Assembly (NCBI RefSeq): GCF_015710575.1
Contig: NZ_CP065373.1
Location: 5,394,001-5,458,000 of the forward strand
DNA: 64,000 nt
Direction: 5' to 3'
Source of the DNA: Mycolicibacterium mengxianglii
GTDB lineage: Bacteria; Actinomycetota; Actinomycetes; Mycobacteriales; Mycobacteriaceae
The notes beneath the pieces were generated by a model. It did no database searches and was not told where the DNA came from. It saw only the letters and a program-made list of their open reading frames with translations. The translations under genes and the position numbers were made by a program. Below, one piece after another: positions 36,201 through 44,616 of this stretch; within the stretch, counting starts at the first letter, position 1; every line of letters begins with the position of its first letter.

Positions 36201-36522
36201 ACAACCATTCCATTCCGGCAGCCGACCATCCACGTCGAATCGAAGGCCCGTAACCGATTGTCCGGCTGTTTCGAAGCAAACGAATACAACCGCCTCGGCG
36301 GTCCTTGATCTTCTGCACGATCGAGGCCGTCGCGTCCGTACTGCCATCATCGACGACCAACACCTCGTAGCGATCCGCCACCGCCGCCGCAACTTCGATG
36401 GCCTTGTCGACCGTGGCTTCGATGGTCTCCGCTCGATCGCGACCCACGATCACGATCGACAGCGAATTTAGTCGCCGCGGTGGGGAATACCGGTATGTGG
36501 GCGCCAGTTGAGTGACCGTCAT
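33229..36522 (-). CDS. Three-part fusion: GT2 glycosyltransferase, GT-C-like membrane glycosyltransferase and GH5-like glycoside hydrolase
   Basis: The 1,097-residue protein has three parts. Residues about 20-235 form a DPM-like GT2 domain (VVDDGSTD and GSDGQFD nucleotide/metal motifs), which would make a polyprenyl-phosphate sugar. Residues about 250-645 form a multi-helix GT-C module with an early acidic motif (AYGDAEAHLNIS) followed by PLPH, as in PMT/ArnT-like enzymes that use such lipid donors outside the cell. After a linker, residues about 770-1097 resemble GH5 beta-mannanase/cellulase proteins, with acid/base Glu918 in WDLLNEPRP and nucleophile Glu1026 or Glu1027 in FLEEVGYS. If the C-terminus follows the last helix outward, the hydrolase is extracellular. 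The ATG overlaps the upstream processive-GT stop (ATGA). Base composition is less GC-rich than the flanks. The sugar is unknown. Confidence 0.85.
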   Translation of the reverse strand: MTVTQLAPTYRYSPPRRLNSLSIVIVGRDRAETIEATVDKAIEVAAAVADRYEVLVVDDGSTDATASIVQKIKDRRGGCIRLLRNSRTIGYGPSIRRGWSAAGMEWLLSVGSDGQFDRDAVMEFVPLTDRADIITGWRKSGVDASIRGCRSRTFNLACRVVFRTGVHDANCALKLMRTAAVRRLELSSATLSNVELFYQAREHGLAVAEVPIQDRRNPTETRSDAYRKDSRKPAREFIAMRLRFNRPEPKRIRLHTRLVGLLALVSGLAATVWAYSTQTILAYGDAEAHLNISKRVVSGLTAGMAQLGSVWLPLPHILMLPFVVNDDLWRTGLAGAAVGVPCLVLAAVMSYRTSYLLTGSIPASWLAPVVIVANPNTLYLSATPMTELLLLAMVATSLYFLCKWVLHDGVNSLVLAAVFASLATLARYDGWIFVLIEAVVVLVTAAVRYRTRAGVEGVCVLFGVLAFTGILGWLLWNQLIFSDPLYFAQSVYGSAEQQQFFLRQGLLPTYHDAGKSVLYWLEDVRIIAGLALMLLAALGLAFLIAGAIRDRRIGPPLIAAAALSCFVFYIVSLYLGQASLILPRFVPPDSIYRMSNLRYGLQALLPIGVFIAYLAARRPRVLVPILTVIVAAQGVYFVGTRQAMAYQDGTVGLSSQHVSKGPDSPPVEGWLRQNYDGGLVLMDDYRRPVGPVESGIPMGSFIGVGNKPFWQESLRNPAQHAEWIILQQANTDAVWSGLAPVSRNILADHFVAVFRSGQIIVYKRRPELEDVIEKRGQHLYLDGKRWNSVGVNSYDLLEQPMSVIDQRLSNLAGSGFNTVRTWCFDVDGGLSGETLEKLANALSSARERGMRVVCTIGNALPDFGGQHYFTPFGEDFFSSPTARSRYRQQIHRLLEYRDAEGVRMADQQAMLAWDLLNEPRPNPNTPRGAVADWTEEMASYVASLDQLHLVTIGAEGFGPGYPYDRRLTGLPGADFETLCRIPSITLCSSHLYPKYLSDPASSEVLGDTIQIWREAAEELGKPLFLEEVGYSYRDAGSFDVRQAFYDNVARAINNSDVDGGLLWNVGEVVDDTFTLQYGDPDSDRTLSAWGSMIHKTR

Positions 36523-38075
36523 CCGATCAGCTCTCCTTCGCGAGCTCTCGCTGCGTCGGATTCAATCGCCCCGGTAAGCATGTCTTCACTGTTGTCCAGG
36601 TGTAAACCGTGCTGGGTCTTTTCCCAATAGTGAGGGCTTCGAATCAGCTGCCACAGCGCTTTGCACGCGGCAACCGACATCAGTAGCCAATAGAACGGCG
36701 CCAACAGACCGTATTTGATGAGGTCGTGATTGTTGCGATGAGCACTACCCAACAGAAAGGTATAGATGAAGAGCATGTTACCCAGCACAAGCGTGACCAC
36801 AGCGACGTAGAAGACCGGCGCCGGATATATCGCCTCAACCGTGTTGCCGACGACAGACCGGAAAACAAAATAAGAAATCGTCAATATCCACATGATCGGA
36901 TTGATGAAGTTCACGATCACTTTGCCACCGATGACAAGCAAGAACGTCAAGAAGTGCTTGTCGCGCGTCCGACGCAGATCCCAACCGCCGCGAGTGTGAA
37001 CCAGAAGCGTCTGCATATAACCCTTGATCCAACGTGACCGCTGCCGAACCCAGTTCCGCACGTTGGGATTTGCTTCCTCGTAAGTGGTGCTGTCCAGCAT
37101 CCCTGTCCGAAAACCCTGCTTGTAGAGCCGAATACCCAAGTCGGCATCCTCGGTTACGTTGTACGGATCCCAGCCTCCGAGGCCTCGCAGTACATCAGTT
37201 CGAAAGTGGTTGGACGTCCCCCCGAGCGGTATTGGCCCGTCAAGGTGTTGCAAGCCTGCGAGCATCAAATCGAACCACAAGCTGTACTCGGCCGTGAACA
37301 GCCGAGTCAGAAGATTTTGGCGCGGATTGTAGAAGTTCAGCGGCGCCTGCAGGCAAGCGACGTTACCGCGCCGTTGCGCGAATGCCGCGGCAGCCTTCTT
37401 TAACTGGTCGGGCTCTGGAATGTCCTCCGCGTCGAAGATCACGATGTACTTTCCGCGAGCAAGTTGAAGACCGTAGTTGCATGCTTTCGGTTTCGTCTTC
37501 GGCTGGCTGTCGGGCACAACGACGATTTCGAACGACGGAGGCAGACCCATCGACCGGGCAAAGGCGATGGTGTCGGTGTCGTCTTCCTCCAAGAGCAACA
37601 GGACTTCGAGAGAATGCCGTGGGTAATCAAGTGCCGCAATGGCTTTGACAAACTGAGGTAACACCGCGGTTTCCCTGTACATCGGACACAACACGGTGAA
37701 GTCCGGCCACGCGGCCAGACTCGGAGGTTCCCGTCGGCCAATATCCCTGCCACGACGCGCAGAGCCCGTTACCAGATACGCCGTGAAGATCAAGTCGATG
37801 AAGTACAGACCGCTGATCGCCGCCACCAGCGCTACCACACCGATGCGAAAGCCGAAGAGTGCACCGACGATTGCCAACACCAGAACTGACAGTCCAACCG
37901 CCGACACCACGCGCTGCACGGGAGTCGCTGTGATCTTCGCGTCGAATTCCAGCCGTCGAAGCGGCGCTGGTCGCGGAATCGCGGAATGTCGTGATTGCAT
38001 CGCGTGCCCCCCAGGAGGCGAGTTCCCAGGCAAGAGTACCGGGCGTCGGTTTTCAGGAATGTTGTTGCTGTTCAC
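36519..38075 (-). CDS. Processive GT2 beta-glycan synthase (cellulose/mannan synthase-like)
   Basis: Membrane glycosyltransferase of the processive GT2 type. The N-terminal region carries two helices (about residues 55-105). The cytosolic GT-A domain has the acidic motifs EEDDTD, FDAEDIPEPD (DxD) and TEDADLG, then the QRSRW (Q/RxxRW) motif that defines processive enzymes. Three to four C-terminal helices would form the secretion channel. It should polymerise and export a beta-linked polysaccharide; whether glucan, mannan or other cannot be told. The GTG at 38075 (GAGGTGG 7 bases upstream) is preferred; TTG 38078 and ATG 38000 are alternatives. It is coupled to the fusion gene downstream. Confidence 0.88.
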   Translation of the reverse strand: MNSNNIPENRRPVLLPGNSPPGGHAMQSRHSAIPRPAPLRRLEFDAKITATPVQRVVSAVGLSVLVLAIVGALFGFRIGVVALVAAISGLYFIDLIFTAYLVTGSARRGRDIGRREPPSLAAWPDFTVLCPMYRETAVLPQFVKAIAALDYPRHSLEVLLLLEEDDTDTIAFARSMGLPPSFEIVVVPDSQPKTKPKACNYGLQLARGKYIVIFDAEDIPEPDQLKKAAAAFAQRRGNVACLQAPLNFYNPRQNLLTRLFTAEYSLWFDLMLAGLQHLDGPIPLGGTSNHFRTDVLRGLGGWDPYNVTEDADLGIRLYKQGFRTGMLDSTTYEEANPNVRNWVRQRSRWIKGYMQTLLVHTRGGWDLRRTRDKHFLTFLLVIGGKVIVNFINPIMWILTISYFVFRSVVGNTVEAIYPAPVFYVAVVTLVLGNMLFIYTFLLGSAHRNNHDLIKYGLLAPFYWLLMSVAACKALWQLIRSPHYWEKTQHGLHLDNSEDMLTGAIESDAARAREGELIG

Positions 38076-38140
38076 CAAAATTCCACCTCACGAGGACTGC
38101 AATAACCCAGGAGAACGACAGTTGGACGCGGCACGTCAGG

Positions 38141-38950
38141 TCAGACCGTTGTGCTTCTCTGCCCGAGGCCTGCATTGGACCGAAACGGGCGACCCCGACG
38201 CGACCCCTCCGGCGACGCAGACAACTCGCGCCGAACGGCGTACAAGTCGAGAAACGAGCGCAGGACGACTTTCGGATCCAACCCCGACTGTTTGCCACTC
38301 GAGCGCGGGTAATGTGGCACGGGCACCTCGATGAACCGGTGTCCGGCACGGCCCAGACGGGCTAGTAACTCTGGGGAGATCGCGGCATAGTCACTCTGGA
38401 GGTCGTTGACAACTGAGGCGATTGCTGACCGGCGGAGCAGCTTGAACCCGCAATCGACGTCCTCGGCGTCGTACCTCAATATGATCCGACTCACCCCATG
38501 CCACATCCGGCCGGCCACCCGCCGGGCGAAGTTGTCGGCCCGGTTCGCGCGGAATCCGAGAACCACGTCGACGCGGTGGGATCGGGCAGCGACCATCAGC
38601 ATCGCAAGATCTGCTGGATCGAACTGTCCGTCCGAGTCGCAGAAGGCAATCCATTCGTGGCCGGTGGCCAGGGCGGCCTCGAATCCCGAGCGCAACGCCC
38701 GGCCGTAGCCGAAGTTGACGGGGTGCGTGACGACGGTGACCGGCCATCTGGACCGGATCGATTCCAGCGCCGACGGTGTGTCGTCGCTAGAGCCATCGTC
38801 AACAATTATCACCGACCGATCTTCGATTCCTGCACCGTCGAGGAATTCATAGGCCCGGGTGATGGCATTACCGACATTTTCCGCTTCGTTGTACGCGGGC
38901 ATGAAGAACGCAACGCTAGGTAGGTACGGGTCTATAGCGAATCGGATCAT
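38141..38950 (-). CDS. DPM1-like GT2 glycosyltransferase
   Basis: A 269-residue soluble GT2 enzyme with the family motifs IIVDDGSSDDTP and DSDGQFDP and no C-terminal helices. It is of the type that forms polyprenyl-phosphate mannose or glucose. Paired with the GtrA protein upstream, it probably supplies a lipid-linked monosaccharide for extracytoplasmic transfer. ATG 38950 overlaps the gtrA stop (ATGA). The next gene begins after about 65 bases. Confidence 0.88.
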   Translation of the reverse strand: MIRFAIDPYLPSVAFFMPAYNEAENVGNAITRAYEFLDGAGIEDRSVIIVDDGSSDDTPSALESIRSRWPVTVVTHPVNFGYGRALRSGFEAALATGHEWIAFCDSDGQFDPADLAMLMVAARSHRVDVVLGFRANRADNFARRVAGRMWHGVSRIILRYDAEDVDCGFKLLRRSAIASVVNDLQSDYAAISPELLARLGRAGHRFIEVPVPHYPRSSGKQSGLDPKVVLRSFLDLYAVRRELSASPEGSRRGRPFRSNAGLGQRSTTV

Positions 38951-39459
38951 CTCATCACTTCTCCGTGGGTATATATCGAGGTCCTGGCTCTTGTCCTGAA
39001 TACGACGAAATGATTCAACGTAAAGGTGCAGCAGGCGGTGACAAGATTGGCAAGCAACATGGCCAGCCAAATGCGCAGCCCAAGGTGCACCAACGCCCAG
39101 AGCACTCCCGCATTGAACAAAGTCGCAGATACGAATGCACTGGCATTGAATTTGATCCATTGCCATCCGAGCCGTTGCGCATGACGTCTGTCACCCCAGG
39201 TCAGCCAGCGACTGAGCGCGAAGTTGACCTGCGCGGAAATCAAGAACGCTATTACATCGGCCACGTAGATGTGCCAAACCGACTGTAGGACGTTCAGTAG
39301 TCCAAGCTGAACGAAAAAGCAGGTCACTCCAACAAAGCCGAAACGGGCGATCCGATGTACCAACTTGGGCGCAGAGCTTCCCAATTCGATATTCGACGCA
39401 CGCGTTTCCACCCCGACCCCAGAGAACACGGGCTGCGCCGGCATGACTGGATCAATCAT
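38947..39459 (-). CDS. GtrA-family membrane protein (putative polyprenyl-P-sugar flippase)
   Basis: A 170-residue protein with four predicted helices and GtrA-type segments (RFGFVGVTCFFVQ, FNFALSRWLTW-like QVNFALSRW, and LNHFVVF near the end). GtrA proteins accompany DPM-like transferases and are thought to move the lipid-linked sugar across the membrane. It is the first gene of the four-gene cluster, starting at ATG 39459, and its upstream region is AT-rich with an imperfect palindrome at 39514-39527. Confidence 0.85.
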   Translation of the reverse strand: MIDPVMPAQPVFSGVGVETRASNIELGSSAPKLVHRIARFGFVGVTCFFVQLGLLNVLQSVWHIYVADVIAFLISAQVNFALSRWLTWGDRRHAQRLGWQWIKFNASAFVSATLFNAGVLWALVHLGLRIWLAMLLANLVTACCTFTLNHFVVFRTRARTSIYTHGEVMR

Positions 39460-40368
39460 GATCGGCCACGATTGTCGATGGCACTACCCAGATCTGACAA
39501 TTCTAGATTCCTTGTTAGTTAACGAACACTGAGCTTGCGGGCAAGACCACGACTCGAACGGCCCGAATATGGAGCGTCGTTCGCCATGTTCGCTGTGGTG
39601 CTCAGCGCAGGTGCCGCGACGAGCTGCCGACGAACGCGCTCACAGCACGATTCATTGAGCCTGAGTCGTTACGAACCCGACCTCACCGCCGAAACTGGAC
39701 CAAACAGCTACGAGCTTGCAAAAGCGTCACCCTGGTTTCTGCTTTGAAACCACCACGAGCCTCCCCCGGCTCGATGTCAGTTTGCGTCCACTCCAAGCTC
39801 GCCGCAACACGAAGCGCGGATTTCAGCAACGTAGTCGGCTTTGACAGAAGGCGGTGGCCTGGACGCAACCCAGTCTGTCGCAAACGCGCGAGTCCGCTGG
39901 CGCAGATCCCGCTTCCCGCGGTCGCATCAGTGGTCTCAAGACACGAATCTGTGAGTTTCGATACCAGGTAGGCTTCATGAACCTTTAGCGATCAAGCTCG
40001 AAACCTATTGCACAACAGTCTCATTAGTAGAATTCGCGTAAGTCTTTATGGCCGTGCGATGCGAATGAGTCGAGCCCGTGTCCAGAAGAATATTCCAGTA
40101 GCCAGCACCCCAGGACGATCGCTGCCATCTGGAGACCGCGACAACGATGGCTAACCCGGGAGCCGCCAGTACTCGGATTAGAACCGACATCTGCGATTCT
40201 AGCAACTAATTGCCGAGGGAATGAACACCCATGGCTATCGGCCGCGGCCTGGCGTATTTCGCCCAGCCGATCGACCAATTGACCAAGGCCTGTCCACTGG
40301 AGACCCTGGAATGAATTCGAGTGACCAAGGAACTCGCACCGGTCGCCCGGCAGTATCACCGAACAGGA
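39460..40368. other. Long, comparatively AT-rich stretch without a convincing gene
   Basis: About 900 bases between the gtrA start and the stop of the FAH-like gene. Only short open frames without protein-like composition are present. I found no tRNA, no insertion-sequence ends and no direct repeats matching the other side of the glycan cluster. The composition is clearly less GC-rich than the backbone, as in the cluster itself, so this is probably part of the same acquired segment. Confidence 0.6.
39514..39527. promoter_or_regulatory. Imperfect palindrome upstream of the glycan cluster (candidate operator)
   Basis: GTTAGTTAACGAAC equals its reverse complement at 12 of 14 positions, centred on TTAA, 55 bases upstream of the gtrA start in an AT-rich patch. 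It is placed where a repressor for the cluster could bind. No regulator gene is nearby. Confidence 0.3.
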
Positions 40369-41175
40369 CTAGCGCGACGAAACCGTCTGCCGCAGTTCGG
40401 AAGTGGAATCGGACTCGGTGTCGTACACCCGTACGATCGCCTGATCGCCGGCCTGCAGGTATGTCGATTCACCGAGCGGGGTGTAGCGGGTGGCCCCGAT
40501 ACCGATCAACACATTCTCCGGATGCCCTGCGGCGACCATCAGGGCGCCGACGTCCTCCAACGGAGTCTCCGGTGAACCCTTCTGGTTGGCCAACCGCTCG
40601 ACAACCCAGTCCAAGAGCACTTCGCCGTAGTAGGAGTAGCCGAGCAGGGGGCTGTCGACGCCGTAGGCATGTTCCTCGCCATTGCCGTCGCGCAGGTTGC
40701 AGACCAGGCGCAGCGTCGCCGTAGGACCGTCCGGAGTGAGGTCGTCGGCCTCGAAGAACCGCGCGGCAACGCCTTTCGATGCCGGACCCCAGTTCTTCTT
40801 GTGACTGATCTTCGGTGCACCGGGTCGTCGGATCGAGCAGTCGTTGAAGGCCCCCAACGCGAACGACGTCAACGACACCACCCGGTCCCCTTCCCAGACC
40901 ACCCGGCAGGCCAGCCCGACCTCCGGCTCGATCTGCAGGTTCAACGGGGCATCGCTTTCGGGCAGCACGATGGCGTCGTTCGACAAGGGGAACTCGCCGA
41001 GGAAGCTGTCATGACCGGGCACGTACCACGGGAAAATCCCCTTGGGTGCCGCACCTTCGGAGGTGACGTTCACGAAATCGGCGGCTTCGCCGGCTTGTTC
41101 GAGATGGCCGGCGAAGTTCCCGGCCACCCCGAAGCCGAACCACGAGCGCAGCTCATCGAGGGCGAGGTCGATCAT
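40369..41175 (-). CDS. Conserved hypothetical protein with FAH-like features
   Basis: The 268-residue protein has acidic motifs reminiscent of the fumarylacetoacetate-hydrolase fold ([32 protein letters not shown]) and no signal peptide or helices. It may belong to the family catalogued as DUF5718, but I am not certain. ATG 41175 overlaps the serS stop (ATGA), so it is translated together with seryl-tRNA synthetase, although no functional link is obvious. It forms the edge of the conserved backbone next to the AT-rich stretch. Confidence 0.7.
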   Translation of the reverse strand: MIDLALDELRSWFGFGVAGNFAGHLEQAGEAADFVNVTSEGAAPKGIFPWYVPGHDSFLGEFPLSNDAIVLPESDAPLNLQIEPEVGLACRVVWEGDRVVSLTSFALGAFNDCSIRRPGAPKISHKKNWGPASKGVAARFFEADDLTPDGPTATLRLVCNLRDGNGEEHAYGVDSPLLGYSYYGEVLLDWVVERLANQKGSPETPLEDVGALMVAAGHPENVLIGIGATRYTPLGESTYLQAGDQAIVRVYDTESDSTSELRQTVSSR

Positions 41176-42425
41176 GCTGTGAGCACCTCCGTGCCGACGT
41201 AGGGGACGAGAGCCTTCGGCACTCGGACACTGCCGTCGGGTTGTTGATGGTTCTCCAGGATCGCCACCAGCCACCTGGTGGTACCGAGGGTGCCGTTGAG
41301 CGTCGCGGCGACCTGCGGCTTACCTGAGGCGTCACGGTAGCGCGTGGACAACCGCCGGGCCTGGAAAGTCGAACAATTGGAGGTCGACGTCAGCTCACGG
41401 TAGGTCTGCTGCGTGGGCACCCAGGCCTCACAGTCGAATTTGCGCGCCGCCGACGAGCCGAGATCGCCTGCGGCCACATCGATCACGCGGTAAGGCACTT
41501 CGATCTGGGCCAGCATCTCGCGCTGCCAACCGAGCAGCCGCTGGTGTTCGGCCTCAGCCTGCTCGGGCTCGCAATAAACGAACGCCTCAACCTTGTCGAA
41601 CTGATGCACCCGGATGATGCCACGGGTGTCCTTGCCGTAGCTGCCCGCCTCCCGCCGGAAGCACGACGACCAGCCCGCATAGCGCAGCGGGCCGCCGGAG
41701 AGGTCCAGGATCTCGTCGGAGTGGTAGCCGGCCAGCGGCACCTCGGAGGTCCCCACCAGGTAGAGGTCGTCGGCTTCGAGGCGGTAGATCTCGTCGGCGT
41801 GGGCACCCAGGAACCCGGTGCCGCGCATGATCTCCGGGCGCACCAGTACCGGCGGGATCATCAGCGTGAACCCGGCTTCGGTGGCCAGCCGCACGGCCAG
41901 CTGCAGCAGACCGAGCTGGAGCAGCGCGCCCCGGCCGGTGAGGAAGTAGAAGCGCGAGCCGGACACCTTCGCGCCGCGTTCCATGTCGAGCAGCCCCAAC
42001 GACTCACCGAGTTCCAGGTGATCCTTCGGGTCCTCGAGGACCGGCGGGGTACCTACGGTGTCGAGTACGACGAAATCGTCCTCGCCGCCGGCGGGCACAC
42101 CGTCGATGATCACATTGGAGATCGCCAGGTGCGCTGCCGTGAGGGCGCGCTCAGCCTCTGCCTGTTCGGCCTCGGCGGCCTTGACCTGGGCAGAGAGTTC
42201 CTTGGCTTGGGCGAGGACTTTCGGCCGGTCCTCCGGGGATGCGGCGCCAACCTGCTTGCTCACCGCTTTCTGCTCGGCACGCAAGGTGTCAGCGGCCGAG
42301 ATGGCAGCGCGGCGCGCGGCATCTGCCGAGAGCAACGCGTCGACCAGCGCGGGGTCCTCGCCGCGGCTGATCTGGGAACGGCGAACGGCTTCGGGGTCGT
42401 CGCGCAGCAGCTTCAGGTCGATCAC
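41172..42425 (-). CDS. serS: Seryl-tRNA synthetase
   Basis: Class II aminoacyl-tRNA synthetase that charges tRNA-Ser and tRNA-Sec-type acceptors in the cytoplasm. The 417-residue protein has the N-terminal tRNA-binding coiled coil (about residues 30-100, rich in Ala, Glu and Lys). The catalytic domain carries motif 2 ([24 protein letters not shown]) in shortened form at FRREAGSYG and motif 3 in [20 protein letters not shown] start at 42425. It is divergent from the septum-formation-like gene and is the first gene of a two-gene unit. Confidence 0.98.
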   Translation of the reverse strand: MIDLKLLRDDPEAVRRSQISRGEDPALVDALLSADAARRAAISAADTLRAEQKAVSKQVGAASPEDRPKVLAQAKELSAQVKAAEAEQAEAERALTAAHLAISNVIIDGVPAGGEDDFVVLDTVGTPPVLEDPKDHLELGESLGLLDMERGAKVSGSRFYFLTGRGALLQLGLLQLAVRLATEAGFTLMIPPVLVRPEIMRGTGFLGAHADEIYRLEADDLYLVGTSEVPLAGYHSDEILDLSGGPLRYAGWSSCFRREAGSYGKDTRGIIRVHQFDKVEAFVYCEPEQAEAEHQRLLGWQREMLAQIEVPYRVIDVAAGDLGSSAARKFDCEAWVPTQQTYRELTSTSNCSTFQARRLSTRYRDASGKPQVAATLNGTLGTTRWLVAILENHQQPDGSVRVPKALVPYVGTEVLTA

Positions 42426-42555
42426 GCCCGCTAACCCTACTTTTATCCCGAGACCTGGGTCATGGCGAGGGTGCCAAACACGTCACAGCGGCGCGACACA
42501 ACCACATAACGTTACATTCGCATCACTTGTCACAGCACCAGACACGCCTGTCACA

Positions 42556-43998
42556 ATGGACCGGATGCCCGAACTTCCCGAGTCGCCGGAGGCGGCGCCC
42601 GGCCAGCCCGAACAGCGCAGAGCGCCGTTCGACTGGCGGCGCACTCTGCAGGCCACCGCCACCCGCCGCGCCCTACTACTCACCGCGCTGGGCGGTCTGC
42701 TGATCGCGGGACTGATCACCGCACTGCCGCTCACCGGCTCGCAGAACCCCCTGGTCGGTTACCTCAACTCGGACATCATCCCGATCGCGGGGACACGGGG
42801 CACCCAGACCTTCAACGAGGCCGCCCCCGGCAACTGCCTGAACTGGCCGGACAAGAAGCCCGACGACGCCAAGGTCGTCGACTGTAAAGACGAGCACCGC
42901 TTCGAAGTCGCCGAATCGGTGGACATGAGCACCTTCCCGGGCGCCGAATACGGCCCCGACGCCGCGCCGCCCTCGCCGGCGCGCATCCAGCAGATCAGCC
43001 AGGAGCAGTGCCAGGTGGCGGTGCGCCGGTATCTGGGAACCAGGTTCGACCCGAACAGCCGGTTCACCATCGGAATGCTGTGGTCAGGCGACAAGGCATG
43101 GCGCCACGCCGGTGAACGCCGGATGTTGTGCGGCCTGCAACTGCCCGGCCCTGACAATCAGCAGCTGGCATTCACGGGCAAGGTCGCCGAGATCGACCAG
43201 TCCAAGGTCTGGCCGGCGGGCACCTGCCTGGGTATCGACCCGGCCAGCAATCAGCCCACCGACATCCCCGTCGACTGCGCGACGCCGCACGCCATGGAGA
43301 TCACCGGGTCGCTGAACCTGGCAGAGAAGTTTCCCGGCCCCGGCTTGCCCCCGGAATCGGACCAGGACGTCTTCATCAAGGACGCCTGCACCCGGCTGAC
43401 GGATGCCTACCTGGCGCCGATTCAGCTGCGTTCCACCACGCTGACGTTGATCTACAGCACCATCTCGCTTCCCAGCTGGACTGCGGGCAGCCAGCAGGTG
43501 TCCTGCAGCGTCGGTGCGACGCTCGGCAACGGCGGGTGGGCGACCCTGCTCAACAGCGCCAAGGGCCCTTTGCTGATCAATGGTCAGCCGCCGGTGCCGC
43601 CCCCGGACATCCCGCTCGAGCGGCTCAATCTCCCCCCGATCGAGTTCACCGAGCCGACGTCGGAGTATTACCCCGATGAGTCGTCCTCCGCAGGCTCGTC
43701 CGCGTCGGGTTCCTCGGACTCGGGTTCCTCGGACTCGGGTTCCTCGGACTCCTCGACCGAGCGCAGCGACCCGAGCCAGCACCTGCCCGGGGAGACCACC
43801 GAAAACACCGCCGAGCCCACTCAGGTACCTCCCCCGCCGGGCAACACGTTCAACCCACCCGCACCGGGCGCGCCGTTGGACGGCGTACCCCCGGCCGGGG
43901 AGCCGGTGGCGCCGGCTCCTGCCGCGGTTCCGCCGCCCGTGGAACCGGCTCCCGGGCTGCCCCCGGGGCCGGTGCTCCCGGTGCCGCCGCCGGCGTGA
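42556..43998 (+). CDS. Septum-formation-family membrane protein (Rv3835-like)
   Basis: The protein has one membrane helix (about residues 38-60) after a short cytoplasmic N-terminus. An extracellular region follows with two related domains containing paired Cys and the pattern NCLNWPDKKP...VDCKDEHRFEVAE, resembling the Septum_form family. A Ser/Asp-rich linker and a long Pro-rich C-terminal tail complete it. The function is unknown; location and family suggest a role at the cell surface during division. ATG 42556 is used, with ATG 42565 as an alternative. It is followed after four bases by the zincin gene. Confidence 0.82.
   Translation: MDRMPELPESPEAAPGQPEQRRAPFDWRRTLQATATRRALLLTALGGLLIAGLITALPLTGSQNPLVGYLNSDIIPIAGTRGTQTFNEAAPGNCLNWPDKKPDDAKVVDCKDEHRFEVAESVDMSTFPGAEYGPDAAPPSPARIQQISQEQCQVAVRRYLGTRFDPNSRFTIGMLWSGDKAWRHAGERRMLCGLQLPGPDNQQLAFTGKVAEIDQSKVWPAGTCLGIDPASNQPTDIPVDCATPHAMEITGSLNLAEKFPGPGLPPESDQDVFIKDACTRLTDAYLAPIQLRSTTLTLIYSTISLPSWTAGSQQVSCSVGATLGNGGWATLLNSAKGPLLINGQPPVPPPDIPLERLNLPPIEFTEPTSEYYPDESSSAGSSASGSSDSGSSDSGSSDSSTERSDPSQHLPGETTENTAEPTQVPPPPGNTFNPPAPGAPLDGVPPAGEPVAPAPAAVPPPVEPAPGLPPGPVLPVPPPA
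43707..43751 (+). repeat. Three tandem 15-bp repeats inside the septum-formation-like gene
   Basis: GGGTTCCTCGGACTC is repeated three times without change (43707-43721, 43722-43736, 43737-43751), encoding an (SG)SSD-type Ser/Asp linker. Perfect identity suggests recent slippage and probable length variation between strains. Confidence 0.85.
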
Positions 43999-44002
43999 TC
44001 CG

Positions 44003-44353
44003 ATGAGCGTGCGGATGAGCCGGCAACGGTTCGATGAGCTGGTCTCCGATGCGCTTGACCTGATCCCGCCGGAGCTGGCCGCGGCCATCGACAACGTGGT
44101 GGTGCTGGTCGAAGACCGCAATCTCACCGAGCCCGATGTGCTGGGGCTCTACGAGGGCGTGGCGCTCACCGAACGCGACTCCTTTTATGCCGGGTCGCTT
44201 CCTGACACCATCACCATCTATCGCGGTGCCCTGCTGCAGATGTGCGACTCCGAGGAACAGGTTGTCGACGAGGTGGCGATCACGGTGATCCATGAGATCG
44301 CGCACCACTTCGGCATCGACGACGAGAAACTCCATGCCCTGGGCTGGGCCTGA
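44003..44353 (+). CDS. Zincin-like metallopeptidase (Rv3836-like)
   Basis: A 116-residue cytoplasmic protein with the zinc-protease motif HEIAHHFGIDD near its C-terminus, fitting the small possible-metallopeptidase family of actinobacteria. Substrate and role are unknown. The ATG at 44003 lies four bases after the preceding stop, which indicates an operon with the septum-formation-like gene. Confidence 0.88.
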   Translation: MSVRMSRQRFDELVSDALDLIPPELAAAIDNVVVLVEDRNLTEPDVLGLYEGVALTERDSFYAGSLPDTITIYRGALLQMCDSEEQVVDEVAITVIHEIAHHFGIDDEKLHALGWA

Positions 44354-44412
44354 TCCCCGCCGTTGGCGCGCCAGACCTGATTTTGTCAGCCGATGGTGGT
44401 AGGAACGGGCTC

Positions 44413-44616
44413 ATGAACGCACACTGTCGGGACTGCGAGGCAGATCAAGACCACTGCCACGGCACCGTCATCCGGCACACGCTGTGGCGTTCGGAGTGCA
44501 CGGAGGACGGCTGCACGGCACCCGAGCTGATCGGCCACACATATGTCATGGACTGTGACGCGGTGGGTTGTGCGTGCGGTCAGCCCATGGGGTCGGCGGA
44601 CGTTCTCGCTTCCTGA
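44413..44616 (+). CDS. Small Cys/His-rich protein
   Basis: A 67-residue protein with eight cysteines and several histidines in pairs (HCRDCEADQDHCHG, SECTEDGC, CDAVGCACGQ), which suggests metal binding. The ATG at 44413 has AGGAACG upstream. The 3' end overlaps the convergent phosphatase gene by 37 bases. I recall similar short proteins at this place in other mycobacteria but cannot name a function. Confidence 0.65.
   Translation: MNAHCRDCEADQDHCHGTVIRHTLWRSECTEDGCTAPELIGHTYVMDCDAVGCACGQPMGSADVLAS

Noticed and set aside
33044..40368. Search for tRNA, integrase, transposase or flanking direct repeats as proof of an island
   Set aside because: None was found; acquisition is inferred from composition and synteny only.
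44413..44616. Treating the small Cys-rich frame as a shadow of the convergent phosphatase gene
   Set aside because: Most of it lies outside that gene, and the cysteine pairs and ribosome site point to a real protein, so it was kept as a gene.
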